Of a DNA stretch of 64,000 nucleotides, positions 25,819-34,962 are shown one piece after another; the first letter of the stretch is position 1; the number at the start of each line of letters is the position of its first letter. This DNA is from JAKEGK01 sp050116575. Lineage in GTDB: Bacteria; Pseudomonadota; Gammaproteobacteria; SZUA-152. The position numbers were made by a program, and so were the translations under genes. The notes beneath the pieces are model-generated. The model was given only the letters and a program-made list of their open reading frames with translations. It was not told the DNA's origin and made no database searches. The stretch lies in NCBI GenBank assembly GCA_050116575.1, contig JASFOJ010000001.1:48981-112980 (forward strand). Reading direction: 5' to 3'.

Positions 25819-26670
25819 ATGTACTCAATCGACGTCACCGAACAAAATTTCCAACAACAAGTTCTCGAAAAATCCAAAACCGTTCCCGTCGTTGTGGATT
25901 TCTGGGCACCGTGGTGCGGTCCCTGCCAAACGCTCAAACCCCTGCTGGAAAAACTGGCAGAGGAATATCAGGGGAAGTTCCTGCTGGCCAAAGTCAATGC
26001 CGATGACAACCAGGCCCTGGCGTCACAATTCGGGGTGCGGGGTATCCCCAGTGTCAAAGCGGTTTATAACGGCAAACTGGTAAATGAATTTTCTGGGGCG
26101 ATACCGGAACCGACTCTGCGTAAATTTCTGGAAGAAATTATTCCCAATGAAAGTGAGACCAAACGCCAGGCGGCTTTAGCAAAGTATGAACAAGGTGATA
26201 TTGATGCCGCGGTGACACTACTGCAAGAAGTGGTGGAACTTGATGACGACAATCAAAACGCCAAAATAGACCTGGCTGCCCTGCTGATTGAAAACAAGGA
26301 TTTCGACAACGCGCGCAGCCTGCTCAACAAAGTTCCCCTCAACCTGCAGCAGGAAGACCGATTCAAGGAATTGATGACCCGGATCGATCTCAGCGAACGC
26401 AGTGGCCAGGTTGCCGACAAGGAAGCGCTGGTACAACGTATCACGCAGGATGAAACGGATCTACAGGCCCGCCTGGACCTGGCCAATCACTATATCGCAA
26501 CGCAATCCTATGAAGAGGCGTTGGCGCTGTTGTTTGATATCATCAAAAAAGACCGCAATTTTGGTGACGATATCGCCCGGAAAACCGTCCTGGACATTTT
26601 TACCCTGCTGGGCAACCAGGATGAACGCGTGCGATCGGCACGCAAAACCCTTGCTAGTCTATTGAATTAG
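25819..26670 (+). CDS. cnoX: Thioredoxin-TPR co-chaperone CnoX (YbbN)
   Basis: Chaperedoxin that protects proteins during oxidative stress and hands them to GroEL. The thioredoxin domain (1-108) keeps a full active site, FWAPWCGPCQTLKP with C33 and C36. E. coli CnoX has lost the first cysteine, so this one is likely redox active, as in Caulobacter-type CnoX. The C-terminal TPR region (115-283) has ALAKYEQGDIDAAVTLLQEV and NHYIATQSYEEALALLFDII. The length of 283 aa is normal. It is divergent from putA with 214 bp between them. Confidence 0.92.
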   Translation: MYSIDVTEQNFQQQVLEKSKTVPVVVDFWAPWCGPCQTLKPLLEKLAEEYQGKFLLAKVNADDNQALASQFGVRGIPSVKAVYNGKLVNEFSGAIPEPTLRKFLEEIIPNESETKRQAALAKYEQGDIDAAVTLLQEVVELDDDNQNAKIDLAALLIENKDFDNARSLLNKVPLNLQQEDRFKELMTRIDLSERSGQVADKEALVQRITQDETDLQARLDLANHYIATQSYEEALALLFDIIKKDRNFGDDIARKTVLDIFTLLGNQDERVRSARKTLASLLN

Positions 26671-26873
26671 TTCCGCAATCTATATTCTTGTTTTTCATGC
26701 AGTAAAAACGGACCACGTGATAATTGCCCGCGCGGCGAATTTTCTTTTCATTGCATTGAATACAGCCTGCTATTTTTGGTCTAAAATCTATGAAAACAGT
26801 CTGACACGGCACAGAGGTAATCGCATTAGAAATCCCATGTTCAGATTGCTCACTCCATGCTGGTGATCTTTCA

Positions 26874-27782
26874 ATGCATATAACCTTTCGACAACTGACG
26901 GTACTGGAAGCGGTGGCCCGCAATTTGAGCTTCACCAAGGCGGCCGACGAATTACACCTGACCCAACCGGCGGTATCGATGCAAATCAAACAAATTGAAG
27001 AAAGCATTGGTCTACCACTGTTTGAACAGATTGGTAAAAAAGTCTTTCTCACCGAAGCCGGCCAGGAAATGTATAACTATTGCCGCTCCATTCAACAACA
27101 ACTGGAAGAAGCGGAACATGTCATTGAAAATCTCAAGGGCGTCAAACAGGGCAAGTTAACCATCGCTGTTGCCAGCACCGCCAACTATTTCGCACCGCGA
27201 ATACTGGCAACCTTCAACAAGATGCACGAAAAGGTCACCATTAATCTGGACGTCACCAACCGGGAAGGATTGTTGCAACACCTGGAAAACAACGACACCG
27301 ATGTGGTCATCATGGGCCGCCCTCCCCGCGACATGGATTTGGAGGCCGAATCGTTCATGGAAAATCCGCTGGTGCTCATCGCAGCACCGGACCATCATAT
27401 GGCAAACAAGGAAAGTGTTTCCATCCAGGATCTGCAAAAGGAAACATTCATTTTGCGTGAAGTGGGTTCCGGTACCCGGACCGCCATCGAGCAATTTTTC
27501 GCGGACAAAGGCGCGCTACTGGCAACCACCGTCAGCATGAGCAGTAATGAGGCCATTAAACAGGCGGTTCAGGCCGGGCTGGGATTAGGCATCGTATCCA
27601 TTCACACGCTGGAGCTGGAACTGGAACTAAATCGCGTTGCTATTGTGAAAGCCGAGGGTTTTCCAATCCTGCGTCACTGGTATATCGTATATCGTAAAGG
27701 CAAGCGCCTATCGCCTATCGCCACGGAATTCCGCAATTTCGTCATTAACCAGGCCAAGGATTTATGGCCATTGCCTTCCTGA
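26874..27782 (+). CDS. LysR-family transcriptional regulator, CbbR-like
   Basis: Regulator of 302 aa. The N-terminal winged HTH (1-60) has FTKAADELHLTQPAVSMQIKQ. The effector-binding domain follows from about residue 90 (KQGKLTIAVASTANYFAPRI). The sequence style (VNREGLLQHLENNDTDVVIMGRPP type) resembles CbbR, the CO2-fixation regulator. No cbb genes are in the window, so its target is unknown. Its last 109 bp are overlapped by an ORF on the other strand. Confidence 0.9.
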   Translation: MHITFRQLTVLEAVARNLSFTKAADELHLTQPAVSMQIKQIEESIGLPLFEQIGKKVFLTEAGQEMYNYCRSIQQQLEEAEHVIENLKGVKQGKLTIAVASTANYFAPRILATFNKMHEKVTINLDVTNREGLLQHLENNDTDVVIMGRPPRDMDLEAESFMENPLVLIAAPDHHMANKESVSIQDLQKETFILREVGSGTRTAIEQFFADKGALLATTVSMSSNEAIKQAVQAGLGLGIVSIHTLELELELNRVAIVKAEGFPILRHWYIVYRKGKRLSPIATEFRNFVINQAKDLWPLPS

Positions 27783-28036
27783 GCGTTCACTTGCCACTGA
27801 TATCCGTGGTCGTCTGATTCACGCAAGTACATCATCATTAACTTTACGCGGGTCAACGTCATTCGCCAATGCACATTGACACTCATTGATCCCAGTTTGG
27901 TATACCGCCCTACTTCATTTTCATACCAGCCGTTATCGTGCTGCAGAGGTTCACACTCGTAGCCCCACCAGACACCATTAGCATCCTGTGCTATCCAGCA
28001 TACCCATGGCGGTAACTCAAAATTGGGGGCATCCAT
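27674..28036 (-). CDS. Small conserved-looking protein, 120 aa, C-terminus antisense to the LysR gene
   Basis: The first 80 residues look like a real cytoplasmic protein: PPWVCWIAQDANGVWWGYEC, EPLQHDNGWYENEVGRYTKLG, then VHWRMTLTRV. The Trp-rich WWGYE...GWYENEVGRY pattern resembles small uncharacterised gammaproteobacterial proteins of about 75-85 aa, from memory. The final 36 codons are read antisense to the end of the LysR gene and have no such character. A lost stop codon near residue 84 would explain the tail. Transcribed with the EcfT-like gene upstream (118 bp gap). Confidence 0.55.
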   Translation of the reverse strand: MDAPNFELPPWVCWIAQDANGVWWGYECEPLQHDNGWYENEVGRYTKLGSMSVNVHWRMTLTRVKLMMMYLRESDDHGYQWQVNAQEGNGHKSLAWLMTKLRNSVAIGDRRLPLRYTIYQ

Positions 28037-28154
28037 CGTCTGTTCAATATGGGCAATGCCACTTCAAAATATTCAGCTAACCAAAGCCAGGCATTCTGTT
28101 TTTTGCTGCATAATCGTTTTGAATTTCACGGGTGCGCTTTTAGTAATAGCTCGC

Positions 28155-28883
28155 TCACGGCTCCAGATATTGAATTCCCAGGAACAGCGCTGCCAGACAA
28201 ACCGGAATCAGCCATTGCACCACCGGTGGCCGCCGTAATGTGCCTATGCTCAGCGGTTCCACTGCCATGTGAAGGGCATTGTCAACGACCCGCTCAAACA
28301 ATATTTCAACGACGCGGCTGATGGATGACAAACGGTTTTTTAATCGGGCAGTTATGACCAGTTTCTGGGATTGCAGCCGCGACATCTCAGCAAAATAGTG
28401 CTGTTTCATATCGAGCACAATGTGTTGCACTTTGGGAATCAATTCCAGAGTCAACGCAATACGCAGCGCCAGCAATTTATTGTCAATACCGACCCAGTTG
28501 AGGGGATAAGATAACCAGGTAATAGCCTGCACAAGCTGATTGCGGGCAATCGCTGATACAAAATAATTCACCGCCAGTATGATCAGGATCAGGTTGGAAA
28601 CCCTGAGCAGGCCAGTTTGTAAACCTTCCCAGGTGGGTACAAAATCGTGCCCATACGCGATCACCGGCTTGCCGGGTGTAAACCATAGATAAATAATCAG
28701 GATGGATAAAAACAACCAACGCATTCTTTTCACAATCCGGATACTCAACTCGATGGATTGCATACGTTTAGCTAGAATTAAACCGAGAACGATCACAAAC
28801 CCCAACGCAAGTTCATTGCGCCCGCCGAATGCCACAAATCCGGCCAGAATCAAAAAAGACACAATACGGATTACAGGATGCAT
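28155..28883 (-). CDS. EcfT/CbiQ-like transmembrane protein
   Basis: Integral membrane protein of 242 aa with about five hydrophobic helices (FLILAGFVAFGG, FVIVLGLILA, LFLSILIIYLWFTPG, LILIILAVNYFVSA, WLIPVCLAALFLGI). It also has a cytoplasmic basic stretch (ARLKNRLSSISRVVEILFERV). This layout fits the T component of energy-coupling-factor vitamin/metal transporters. No EcfA ATPase or S component is nearby. Part of a possible unit with the downstream 120-aa gene. The function is uncertain. Confidence 0.65.
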   Translation of the reverse strand: MHPVIRIVSFLILAGFVAFGGRNELALGFVIVLGLILAKRMQSIELSIRIVKRMRWLFLSILIIYLWFTPGKPVIAYGHDFVPTWEGLQTGLLRVSNLILIILAVNYFVSAIARNQLVQAITWLSYPLNWVGIDNKLLALRIALTLELIPKVQHIVLDMKQHYFAEMSRLQSQKLVITARLKNRLSSISRVVEILFERVVDNALHMAVEPLSIGTLRRPPVVQWLIPVCLAALFLGIQYLEP

Positions 28884-28985
28884 AAAGGCAAGTTAGCGGT
28901 TGCGGTCATTAAATACAATAACAACGCAGGCACAATCCTGTCAGGGAAGACACCTGAAAGGAACACTAATTTAACGTTTGGCATA

Positions 28986-29021
28986 ATCAAAAAAACCGCC
29001 AGGTTTTCCACGCTGGCGGTT
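28986..29021 (-). terminator. Rho-independent terminator of fimV
   Basis: On the minus strand a perfect 9-bp stem AACCGCCAG / CTGGCGGTT with a 10-nt loop is followed by a run of T. It lies about 130 bp past the fimV stop. Confidence 0.88.
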
Positions 29022-29148
29022 ATTGATATTCGGCAAACAATGTCGATATTTAATGTCGGTAGTGAGCAATGGTCGTATTTTACAAGCCGTTCATTGTTAT
29101 TGACTAATTTGTTATTGATAAAGACGCAGGAATAACCCCCTGCCGTCA

Positions 29149-31812
29149 CTAGCCCATTTGTTGCAGCAATTCTTCGGCTTGTTGTTTTTGGGTATCGTCG
29201 CCTTCTTCCAGAACTTCGTCCAGTATACTACGCGCGCCGTCACTGTCCCCCATATCAACATAAGCTTTGGCTAAATCCAGTTTGGTACCTACTTCATCGA
29301 CGTTGGAGAAGATATCTTCATCCAGTTCCCCGTCCAGGTCGATATCACTACCACCGCCTGTATCAAGCTGCACAATATCCGCACCCTGATCAAAATCCAT
29401 TGACATATCGTCTCCCCCCCCGACTGCGTTGTCGTCGCTACTGTCATCGAGCGATAACTCCAACGGCGCGTCATCATCTTCCACCATCATTTCTTCTTGT
29501 TGTGATTCTGATGGCAGATCCATGTCCAGGCCACCAAAATCAATACTATTGTCGTCATCGGACAATTCAGTTTCAAACCCGCCGGCGGTTTCCATTTCCA
29601 GGGGTTCAGGCTCGGCGCTACTCGAAGCGGCATGATCTTCGTCAAATGACAAATCAAAATCAAGACCGCCATCGTCCGTACCGCCGGTATGGGTCTCTTC
29701 TTCTATGGCACTATCGAAGCTATCAAGATCCGGCGTTGGCGCTTGCTCTGCGGGCTCATCGCCCCCCATGTCCATGTCCATGTCCAACGATGACATGTCG
29801 AAATCCAGCGCTTCATCCAGATCATTACCACCGCCGCTGTCTGCGGCGATATCACCAAGGTCATCGTTCGCGTTAAAATCGAAGTCCAGCAAATCTTCTT
29901 CGTCAGCGGACACTGCCCCCAACGTGTCATCGGCACCCGCGCCGCCGCTGCCACCAAACAAATCACTGTGCGGGCAGATCTCGCGGCCCAGTGGCGCAAT
30001 ATCCATCCAGTAACTATTGGATTCGTCACCGCCAATTTTCTCGTGAAGGAGCCTGGCCTGCTCTTCGAAAGCATCCGCATTCTTGGCGGCATGAAAAACC
30101 TCCAGCAATTTAGCTTGCAGGTCCAGCTGATCCGGCGCTTTATCCAGTGCCTGCCGTAAAATATCCTCCGCCTGTTGATGTCGGCCATAGGCGAGGTAGA
30201 CATCGGCTTCGGAAATGGCATCCACTTCCGTGGCATCGACTTGTGCGCCGGGCATATCACTCATGACGAAGTCACTGACCATGGCACTTTCCGGCCCGCC
30301 TTCTTCAGCCGATGCGGCCCCTACAGAGGCACTGCCAACGCCCACGTTGAGGATACTTTCGTCAAAGCCGTCGTGCATCCGGCGGCGGCGTACCACCAGC
30401 CAGCCGACCACGGCAACCACCAGCAAACCCGCCAGGCCCAGCAAGATCGGATCGGACAACAGTTCATCAGGAATAATCGACTCGTCCTTAGCCTGCTCCT
30501 TTTTGGGTTTTGATTGTTTAGCTGCAGCTTGTTTTTTGTCCGCCTTCGGCGCAGCGGCCTGTGCGTCAGGTTGCTTGCCCAACGTGTTCTGCAAAGCCAC
30601 CAGCTCTTCGTCCTTAAGATTGATAAGGCGCTCCATGCTCTGTAGCTGCTCATCCAGCTCGGCCATGCGGTTATCCAGTTCTTCCGCTTCCTGATTAGTG
30701 GCGTCCAGCGCTTCGGTGGCCAGCAGCAGGTTTTCCTTCACTTTCGCCGATTCGCTGTCCTCCCCGGCGGCACCACCGGAACCTTCTCCTTCACCCGGCG
30801 CGACCAGCTTAAGACGGGCGCTTTCATCGCCTGCTTTCGCGGTCTGAGTGGACCCGCCTTGTTCAGCGGCAACTTCATCCCGGATGGAACTGACGCGGCT
30901 GTCACCTTCGGGTTCTGTCTGTTTCACTACCCGGGTACCGCGGCCTTCACGCCAGGCCAGATTCTGGCGGCGAACTTCGTCAATCGCCTGCCGCCGCGAG
31001 GTTGAAGCAATCGTTGACGCATCGTCGATACGTAAGACATAGCCGGCTTTTAGCTTATTGATGTTGCCGTCAATAAAGGCATCCGGATTGTCACGCAGAT
31101 ACGCGAGCATCATTTGATGGATACTGACGCTGTTGTTGGGACGGGTATCGCGGGCGATTTCCCACAGGGTATCGCCACGCTTGACACGGCCGTACTGCAC
31201 ATCGCCCGTGGGCGTCTCCGCAACCCTGGGCTGCGGGGCGGGGGGGGGCGGCGCACGTCGTACCGGCGGCGGTGTCGTCGGCCGCGCAATTTGTTGGCGC
31301 GTGCGTGGTGGAGGTGAGGTACGTGGCCGTACAGGCTCGCGTGTCTGCGCTTGTTCGCGCTCAGTAAATACCGGCTCGGTACCAGGTTGCTGGACCGGTT
31401 TCGGGGTTTCGGCCGTCAGCACCGGCGGATCAACTAAAACCGTGTATTCCTTAAGGGCGCGGCCACGGGGCCAACGTGCTTCAATAAGAAAATCGAGATA
31501 GGGTTCGGTGACAGAGCGCTGGCTGGTCAGGTGAATATAAGCCGAGCCATCGTTGCGAAATTTCAGTTTGAACTGGATCTGGGAGAGAAACGGCGATCGT
31601 TCGACGTTGACTCGCGCGAAATCGTCAGGAGATGCCAGGCGCACGGCAAACCCATCCAGATCACCAGGCTGCGCGGAATGAATGTCAATCTCAGCATCCA
31701 GGGGCTGGTTCAGTGACGACCGCATGGTGATAGGCCCGAGCCCTAAAGCGAAACTGATCGCTGGCACCAACAACAAGACCGAGCCTATTGCCCGGACAAT
31801 TAATTTACCCAT
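29149..31812 (-). CDS. fimV: FimV/HubP-type polar hub and pilus assembly protein
   Basis: Large inner-membrane protein that binds peptidoglycan and organises the cell pole, type IV pilus assembly and twitching. It has a signal region (LIVRAIGSVLLLVPAISFALG), an N-terminal beta domain, a Pro/Arg-rich linker and a LysM domain (VKRGDTLWEIARD). A coiled coil and one membrane helix (LLGLAGLLVVAVVGWLVV) follow. The rest is a very acidic cytoplasmic region with TPR-like parts and the FimV C-terminal domain (GTKLDLAKAYVDMGDSDGAR, QQAEELLQQMG). Start set at 31812, where GGGAG precedes ATG-GGT-AAA; a start nine codons upstream is also open. It follows asd, as in Pseudomonas. Confidence 0.94.
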   Translation of the reverse strand: MGKLIVRAIGSVLLLVPAISFALGLGPITMRSSLNQPLDAEIDIHSAQPGDLDGFAVRLASPDDFARVNVERSPFLSQIQFKLKFRNDGSAYIHLTSQRSVTEPYLDFLIEARWPRGRALKEYTVLVDPPVLTAETPKPVQQPGTEPVFTEREQAQTREPVRPRTSPPPRTRQQIARPTTPPPVRRAPPPPAPQPRVAETPTGDVQYGRVKRGDTLWEIARDTRPNNSVSIHQMMLAYLRDNPDAFIDGNINKLKAGYVLRIDDASTIASTSRRQAIDEVRRQNLAWREGRGTRVVKQTEPEGDSRVSSIRDEVAAEQGGSTQTAKAGDESARLKLVAPGEGEGSGGAAGEDSESAKVKENLLLATEALDATNQEAEELDNRMAELDEQLQSMERLINLKDEELVALQNTLGKQPDAQAAAPKADKKQAAAKQSKPKKEQAKDESIIPDELLSDPILLGLAGLLVVAVVGWLVVRRRRMHDGFDESILNVGVGSASVGAASAEEGGPESAMVSDFVMSDMPGAQVDATEVDAISEADVYLAYGRHQQAEDILRQALDKAPDQLDLQAKLLEVFHAAKNADAFEEQARLLHEKIGGDESNSYWMDIAPLGREICPHSDLFGGSGGAGADDTLGAVSADEEDLLDFDFNANDDLGDIAADSGGGNDLDEALDFDMSSLDMDMDMGGDEPAEQAPTPDLDSFDSAIEEETHTGGTDDGGLDFDLSFDEDHAASSSAEPEPLEMETAGGFETELSDDDNSIDFGGLDMDLPSESQQEEMMVEDDDAPLELSLDDSSDDNAVGGGDDMSMDFDQGADIVQLDTGGGSDIDLDGELDEDIFSNVDEVGTKLDLAKAYVDMGDSDGARSILDEVLEEGDDTQKQQAEELLQQMG

Positions 31813-31948
31813 GCTTACTCCCGTTTTCTCCAATTCCATGTCTACAGCTGTGTTTCCTCTGACTCCTGACGTCCATTAATATCGTCAGTTTTTGACTAAA
31901 TTTAATAATATTAAGCAATTACGGGCCTGTCATAGAATCTACTATAGC

Positions 31949-32977
31949 TTACAAATACTCTTTTACCAAAATTTCAGCTATTTGCACACTATTTAGTGCA
32001 GCACCCTTTCTTACATTATCCGCGACAACCCACAGATTCAGTCCATGGGGATGGGAAATATCCTCCCTGATCCTGCCAACATATACGGGATCATGTCCGG
32101 CACCTTCGGTGACGGCCGTGGGATAACCTCCCGGTTCCTGCCTGTCCATGACTTCAATACCGGGCGCTGATGCCAAAAGCTCACGCGCACGGTCCGCGGT
32201 GATCTTCTCCCGGGTTTCGATATGAACTGCCTCAGAATGCCCGTAAAACACGGGGATACGGACGGCCGTCGGGTTAACCAATATAGCGGCATCCTCAAAT
32301 ATTTTTTTAGTTTCCCACACCATTTTCATCTCTTCCTTGGTGTAACCGTTCTCCTGAAACACGTCGATGTGCGGTAAGGCATTGAATGCAATCTGTTTTG
32401 GGTAAACTTCGGTCTTGATTTCCTTAAAATTAAGCAAATTGGCGGTTTGGGTCGCCAGCTCTTCGATCGCTTCTTTTCCGGTTCCGGAAACCGCCTGGTA
32501 AGTCGCTACGTTGATACGCTCGATCCCCACCGCGTCATAGATCGGTTTCAGCGCAACCAGCATTTGTATGGTCGAACAATTGGGGTTCGCGATAATACCC
32601 CGGTTTTTATAGTCCGCTATGGCATGCGCATTACACTCAGGAACCACCAGCGGAATATCGTCGTCATAACGAAAATGGGAGGTATTATCCACGACGACAC
32701 AACCGGCGGCCGCTGCTTTCGGGGCATAATCGGCGGACACGGAGCCACCGGCGGAAAACAGGCCCACTTGTACCTTGGAAAAATCAAAATTGCCCAAATC
32801 CTCGACAGTAACATGTTTGCCTTTGAACTGGATTTTGGCGCCGGCAGAACGGCTGCTGGCCAAAGGATAGAGATTACGGACGGGAAAATTACGTTGTTCC
32901 AGGATGGAAACCATGGTTTCTCCCACGGCACCTGTCGCACCGACTACAGCGACATCGAATTCCTTGCTCATTGACAC
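31949..32977 (-). CDS. asd: Aspartate-semialdehyde dehydrogenase
   Basis: Converts aspartyl phosphate to aspartate semialdehyde, the branch point for lysine/diaminopimelate, threonine and methionine. The NADP-binding motif is VVGATGAVGETM and the catalytic cysteine is C134 in ANPNCSTIQML. GKEAIEEL and the C-terminal HPHGLNLWVVADNVRKGAA are also present. It has 342 aa, the shorter class that Pseudomonas-type genomes carry after leuB. Between leuB and fimV on the same strand. Confidence 0.96.
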   Translation of the reverse strand: MSMSKEFDVAVVGATGAVGETMVSILEQRNFPVRNLYPLASSRSAGAKIQFKGKHVTVEDLGNFDFSKVQVGLFSAGGSVSADYAPKAAAAGCVVVDNTSHFRYDDDIPLVVPECNAHAIADYKNRGIIANPNCSTIQMLVALKPIYDAVGIERINVATYQAVSGTGKEAIEELATQTANLLNFKEIKTEVYPKQIAFNALPHIDVFQENGYTKEEMKMVWETKKIFEDAAILVNPTAVRIPVFYGHSEAVHIETREKITADRARELLASAPGIEVMDRQEPGGYPTAVTEGAGHDPVYVGRIREDISHPHGLNLWVVADNVRKGAALNSVQIAEILVKEYL

Positions 32978-33196
32978 ATCCTCTATAAGCTACTGAATTT
33001 TATGGATTCTTATTCTGTATTAGCGGCAAACCCAGCAGTGTCCCGCCTGAGCGGCATTTCTCAAATGACCGGTTTGAAGGTATTACCGGCGTGAAAAATA
33101 CTTGTGTGTATGTAGTTACTGACTGATGAACTAACTATATTAACGTTGTTTCAGGTTTGACACTAGCGCTTTTAAGGCGCTTTTTCGGACATCGCT

Positions 33197-34276
33197 TCAG
33201 CCAGCCAACGCGGCGGTAACTGCATCGCCCATGGCGGTAGTGGATACCGATTGGGTTCCCTCACTATAAATATCCGCGGTTCTCAGTCCCTGATCAAGTA
33301 CCGTGTTCACCGCGCGTTCGATTTTGCCAGCCAACGCCGGCTCATTCAGCGAATAGCGCAACATCATAGCGACTGATAACAGGGTTGCCAATGGATTGGC
33401 GGTATTTTTTCCGGCAATATCCGGCGCCGATCCATGAATAGGTTCATACATCCCTTTACCATTGGCATCAAGGGACGCCGACGGCAACATGCCGATGGAA
33501 CCGGTTAACATGGCCGCGGCGTCGGACAGAATATCGCCAAACATATTGGTAGTGACAATCACATCAAATTGCTTGGGCGCACGCACCAGTTGCATTGCCG
33601 CGTTATCCACATACATGTGGGTTAGCTCCACTTCGGGATAGTCACGGGCAATGTCCGTCATCACATCCCGCCACAGCTCCGTGCATTCCAGCACATTGGC
33701 CTTATCCACCGAGCAAAGCCGTTTGTTGCGTTTCATGGCGGTATCAAACGCCGAACGCCCTATGCGTTGGATTTCGGATTCGGAATAAACCAGCGTATTA
33801 AAACCCTGGCGTTCGCCGTTTTCCAGTGTCCGGATACCGCGCGGTTGGCCGAAATAAATACCCCCGGTCAATTCGCGCACGATCATGATATCCAGGCCGG
33901 ATACCACCTCCGGCTTCAACGTTGACGCCTCGACCAGTTGCGGATACAAAATAGCAGGACGCAAATTGGAAAACAGGTTCAGTTCCGATCGCAAACCCAG
34001 CAAGCCTTTTTCCGGCCGCACCGCAATATCCAGGGACTCATACTTTGGCGCACCCACCGCACCCAATAAAATCGCATCGGCTTCCCGTGCTTTGGCCAAT
34101 GTAAGTTCCGGTAACGGGCTACCATGTTCATCGTAGGCCGCGCCACCGACCAGGGCAGTTTCCAGTTCAACTTCCAGGCCAAAATCCGCCTTGAGCTTTT
34201 CCAGGACTTTAACTGCCTCGCCAATAATTTCCGGACCAATTCCGTCGCCGGGTAATACCAGAATTTTTTTCGTCAT
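33197..34276 (-). CDS. leuB: 3-isopropylmalate dehydrogenase
   Basis: Third dedicated step of leucine synthesis, NAD-dependent oxidative decarboxylation of 3-isopropylmalate. The sequence shows VLPGDGIGPEI, the substrate region REL(T)GGIYFG, the metal-binding DNAAMQLVRAPKQFDV and the NAD-binding GSAPDIAGKNTANPLA. It has 359 aa, the normal length. Last of the leuC-leuD-leuB run; 41 bp follow leuD. Confidence 0.97.
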   Translation of the reverse strand: MTKKILVLPGDGIGPEIIGEAVKVLEKLKADFGLEVELETALVGGAAYDEHGSPLPELTLAKAREADAILLGAVGAPKYESLDIAVRPEKGLLGLRSELNLFSNLRPAILYPQLVEASTLKPEVVSGLDIMIVRELTGGIYFGQPRGIRTLENGERQGFNTLVYSESEIQRIGRSAFDTAMKRNKRLCSVDKANVLECTELWRDVMTDIARDYPEVELTHMYVDNAAMQLVRAPKQFDVIVTTNMFGDILSDAAAMLTGSIGMLPSASLDANGKGMYEPIHGSAPDIAGKNTANPLATLLSVAMMLRYSLNEPALAGKIERAVNTVLDQGLRTADIYSEGTQSVSTTAMGDAVTAALAG

Positions 34277-34317
34277 TACGTGTTCCTTTTTCCTTTATTG
34301 TCATTGTATTGGCGTAT

Positions 34318-34962
34318 TCACTGGGTGAACAACCAGGGCGCCTCCTGGGCGCGCTTTTGTTCATAGGTCTTGATGTCATCCACGTGCTGCAAGGTCAACC
34401 CGATATCATCCAGCCCGTTGAGCAGACAATATTTGCGGAATTCATCCACGTCAAAACCAATGGTCTCGCCGGACGGCTTTTCAATGGTCTGCTCCTGCAA
34501 GTCTACGGTCAGCTGAAATCCCTCGTTGCCGAAAACATCCTCGAACAATGCGTCCACAATATCCTCGTCCAATACGATGGGCAGGATACCGTTCTTGAAG
34601 CAGTTGTTATAAAAGATATCGGCGAAACTGGGCGCAATGACTACCCGAAATCCATAATCGAGCAACGCCCACGGCGCGTGTTCCCGCGAGGAACCGCAGC
34701 CGAAGTTTTTCCGGGCCAGCAGAATTTTCGCATCTTTATAGCGTGGCCGGTTCAATACGAAATCCGGATTAACAGGACGCTTGCTGTTGTCCATGCCCGG
34801 TTCGCCATGATCGAGGTAACGCCATTCGTCGAACAGGTTGGGACCAAAACCGGTACGTTTGATGGATTTCAAAAACTGTTTGGGTATAATCGCGTCGGTA
34901 TCCACATTGGAACGGTCCAGGGGCGCGACGATAGCAGTCAATTTTTCAAATTTTTCCATCAT
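34318..34962 (-). CDS. leuD: 3-isopropylmalate dehydratase small subunit
   Basis: Small subunit (214 aa) of isopropylmalate isomerase, the swivel domain of the aconitase fold. Typical parts are PLDRSNVDTDAIIPKQFLK, ILLARKNFGCGSSREHAPWA and FADIFYNNCFKNGILPI. Its ATG overlaps the leuC stop by one base, so the two subunits are translationally coupled. Confidence 0.97.
   Translation of the reverse strand: MMEKFEKLTAIVAPLDRSNVDTDAIIPKQFLKSIKRTGFGPNLFDEWRYLDHGEPGMDNSKRPVNPDFVLNRPRYKDAKILLARKNFGCGSSREHAPWALLDYGFRVVIAPSFADIFYNNCFKNGILPIVLDEDIVDALFEDVFGNEGFQLTVDLQEQTIEKPSGETIGFDVDEFRKYCLLNGLDDIGLTLQHVDDIKTYEQKRAQEAPWLFTQ

Noticed and set aside
29400..30700. Several plus-strand frames opposite fimV, rich in Ser, Arg and Pro
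   Set aside because: They are antisense shadows of the acidic repeats of FimV.
33165..33185. Hairpin AGCGC/GCGCT followed by five T on the plus strand
   Set aside because: A five-base stem is weak and points to the plus strand, where no gene ends; not accepted as the leuB terminator.
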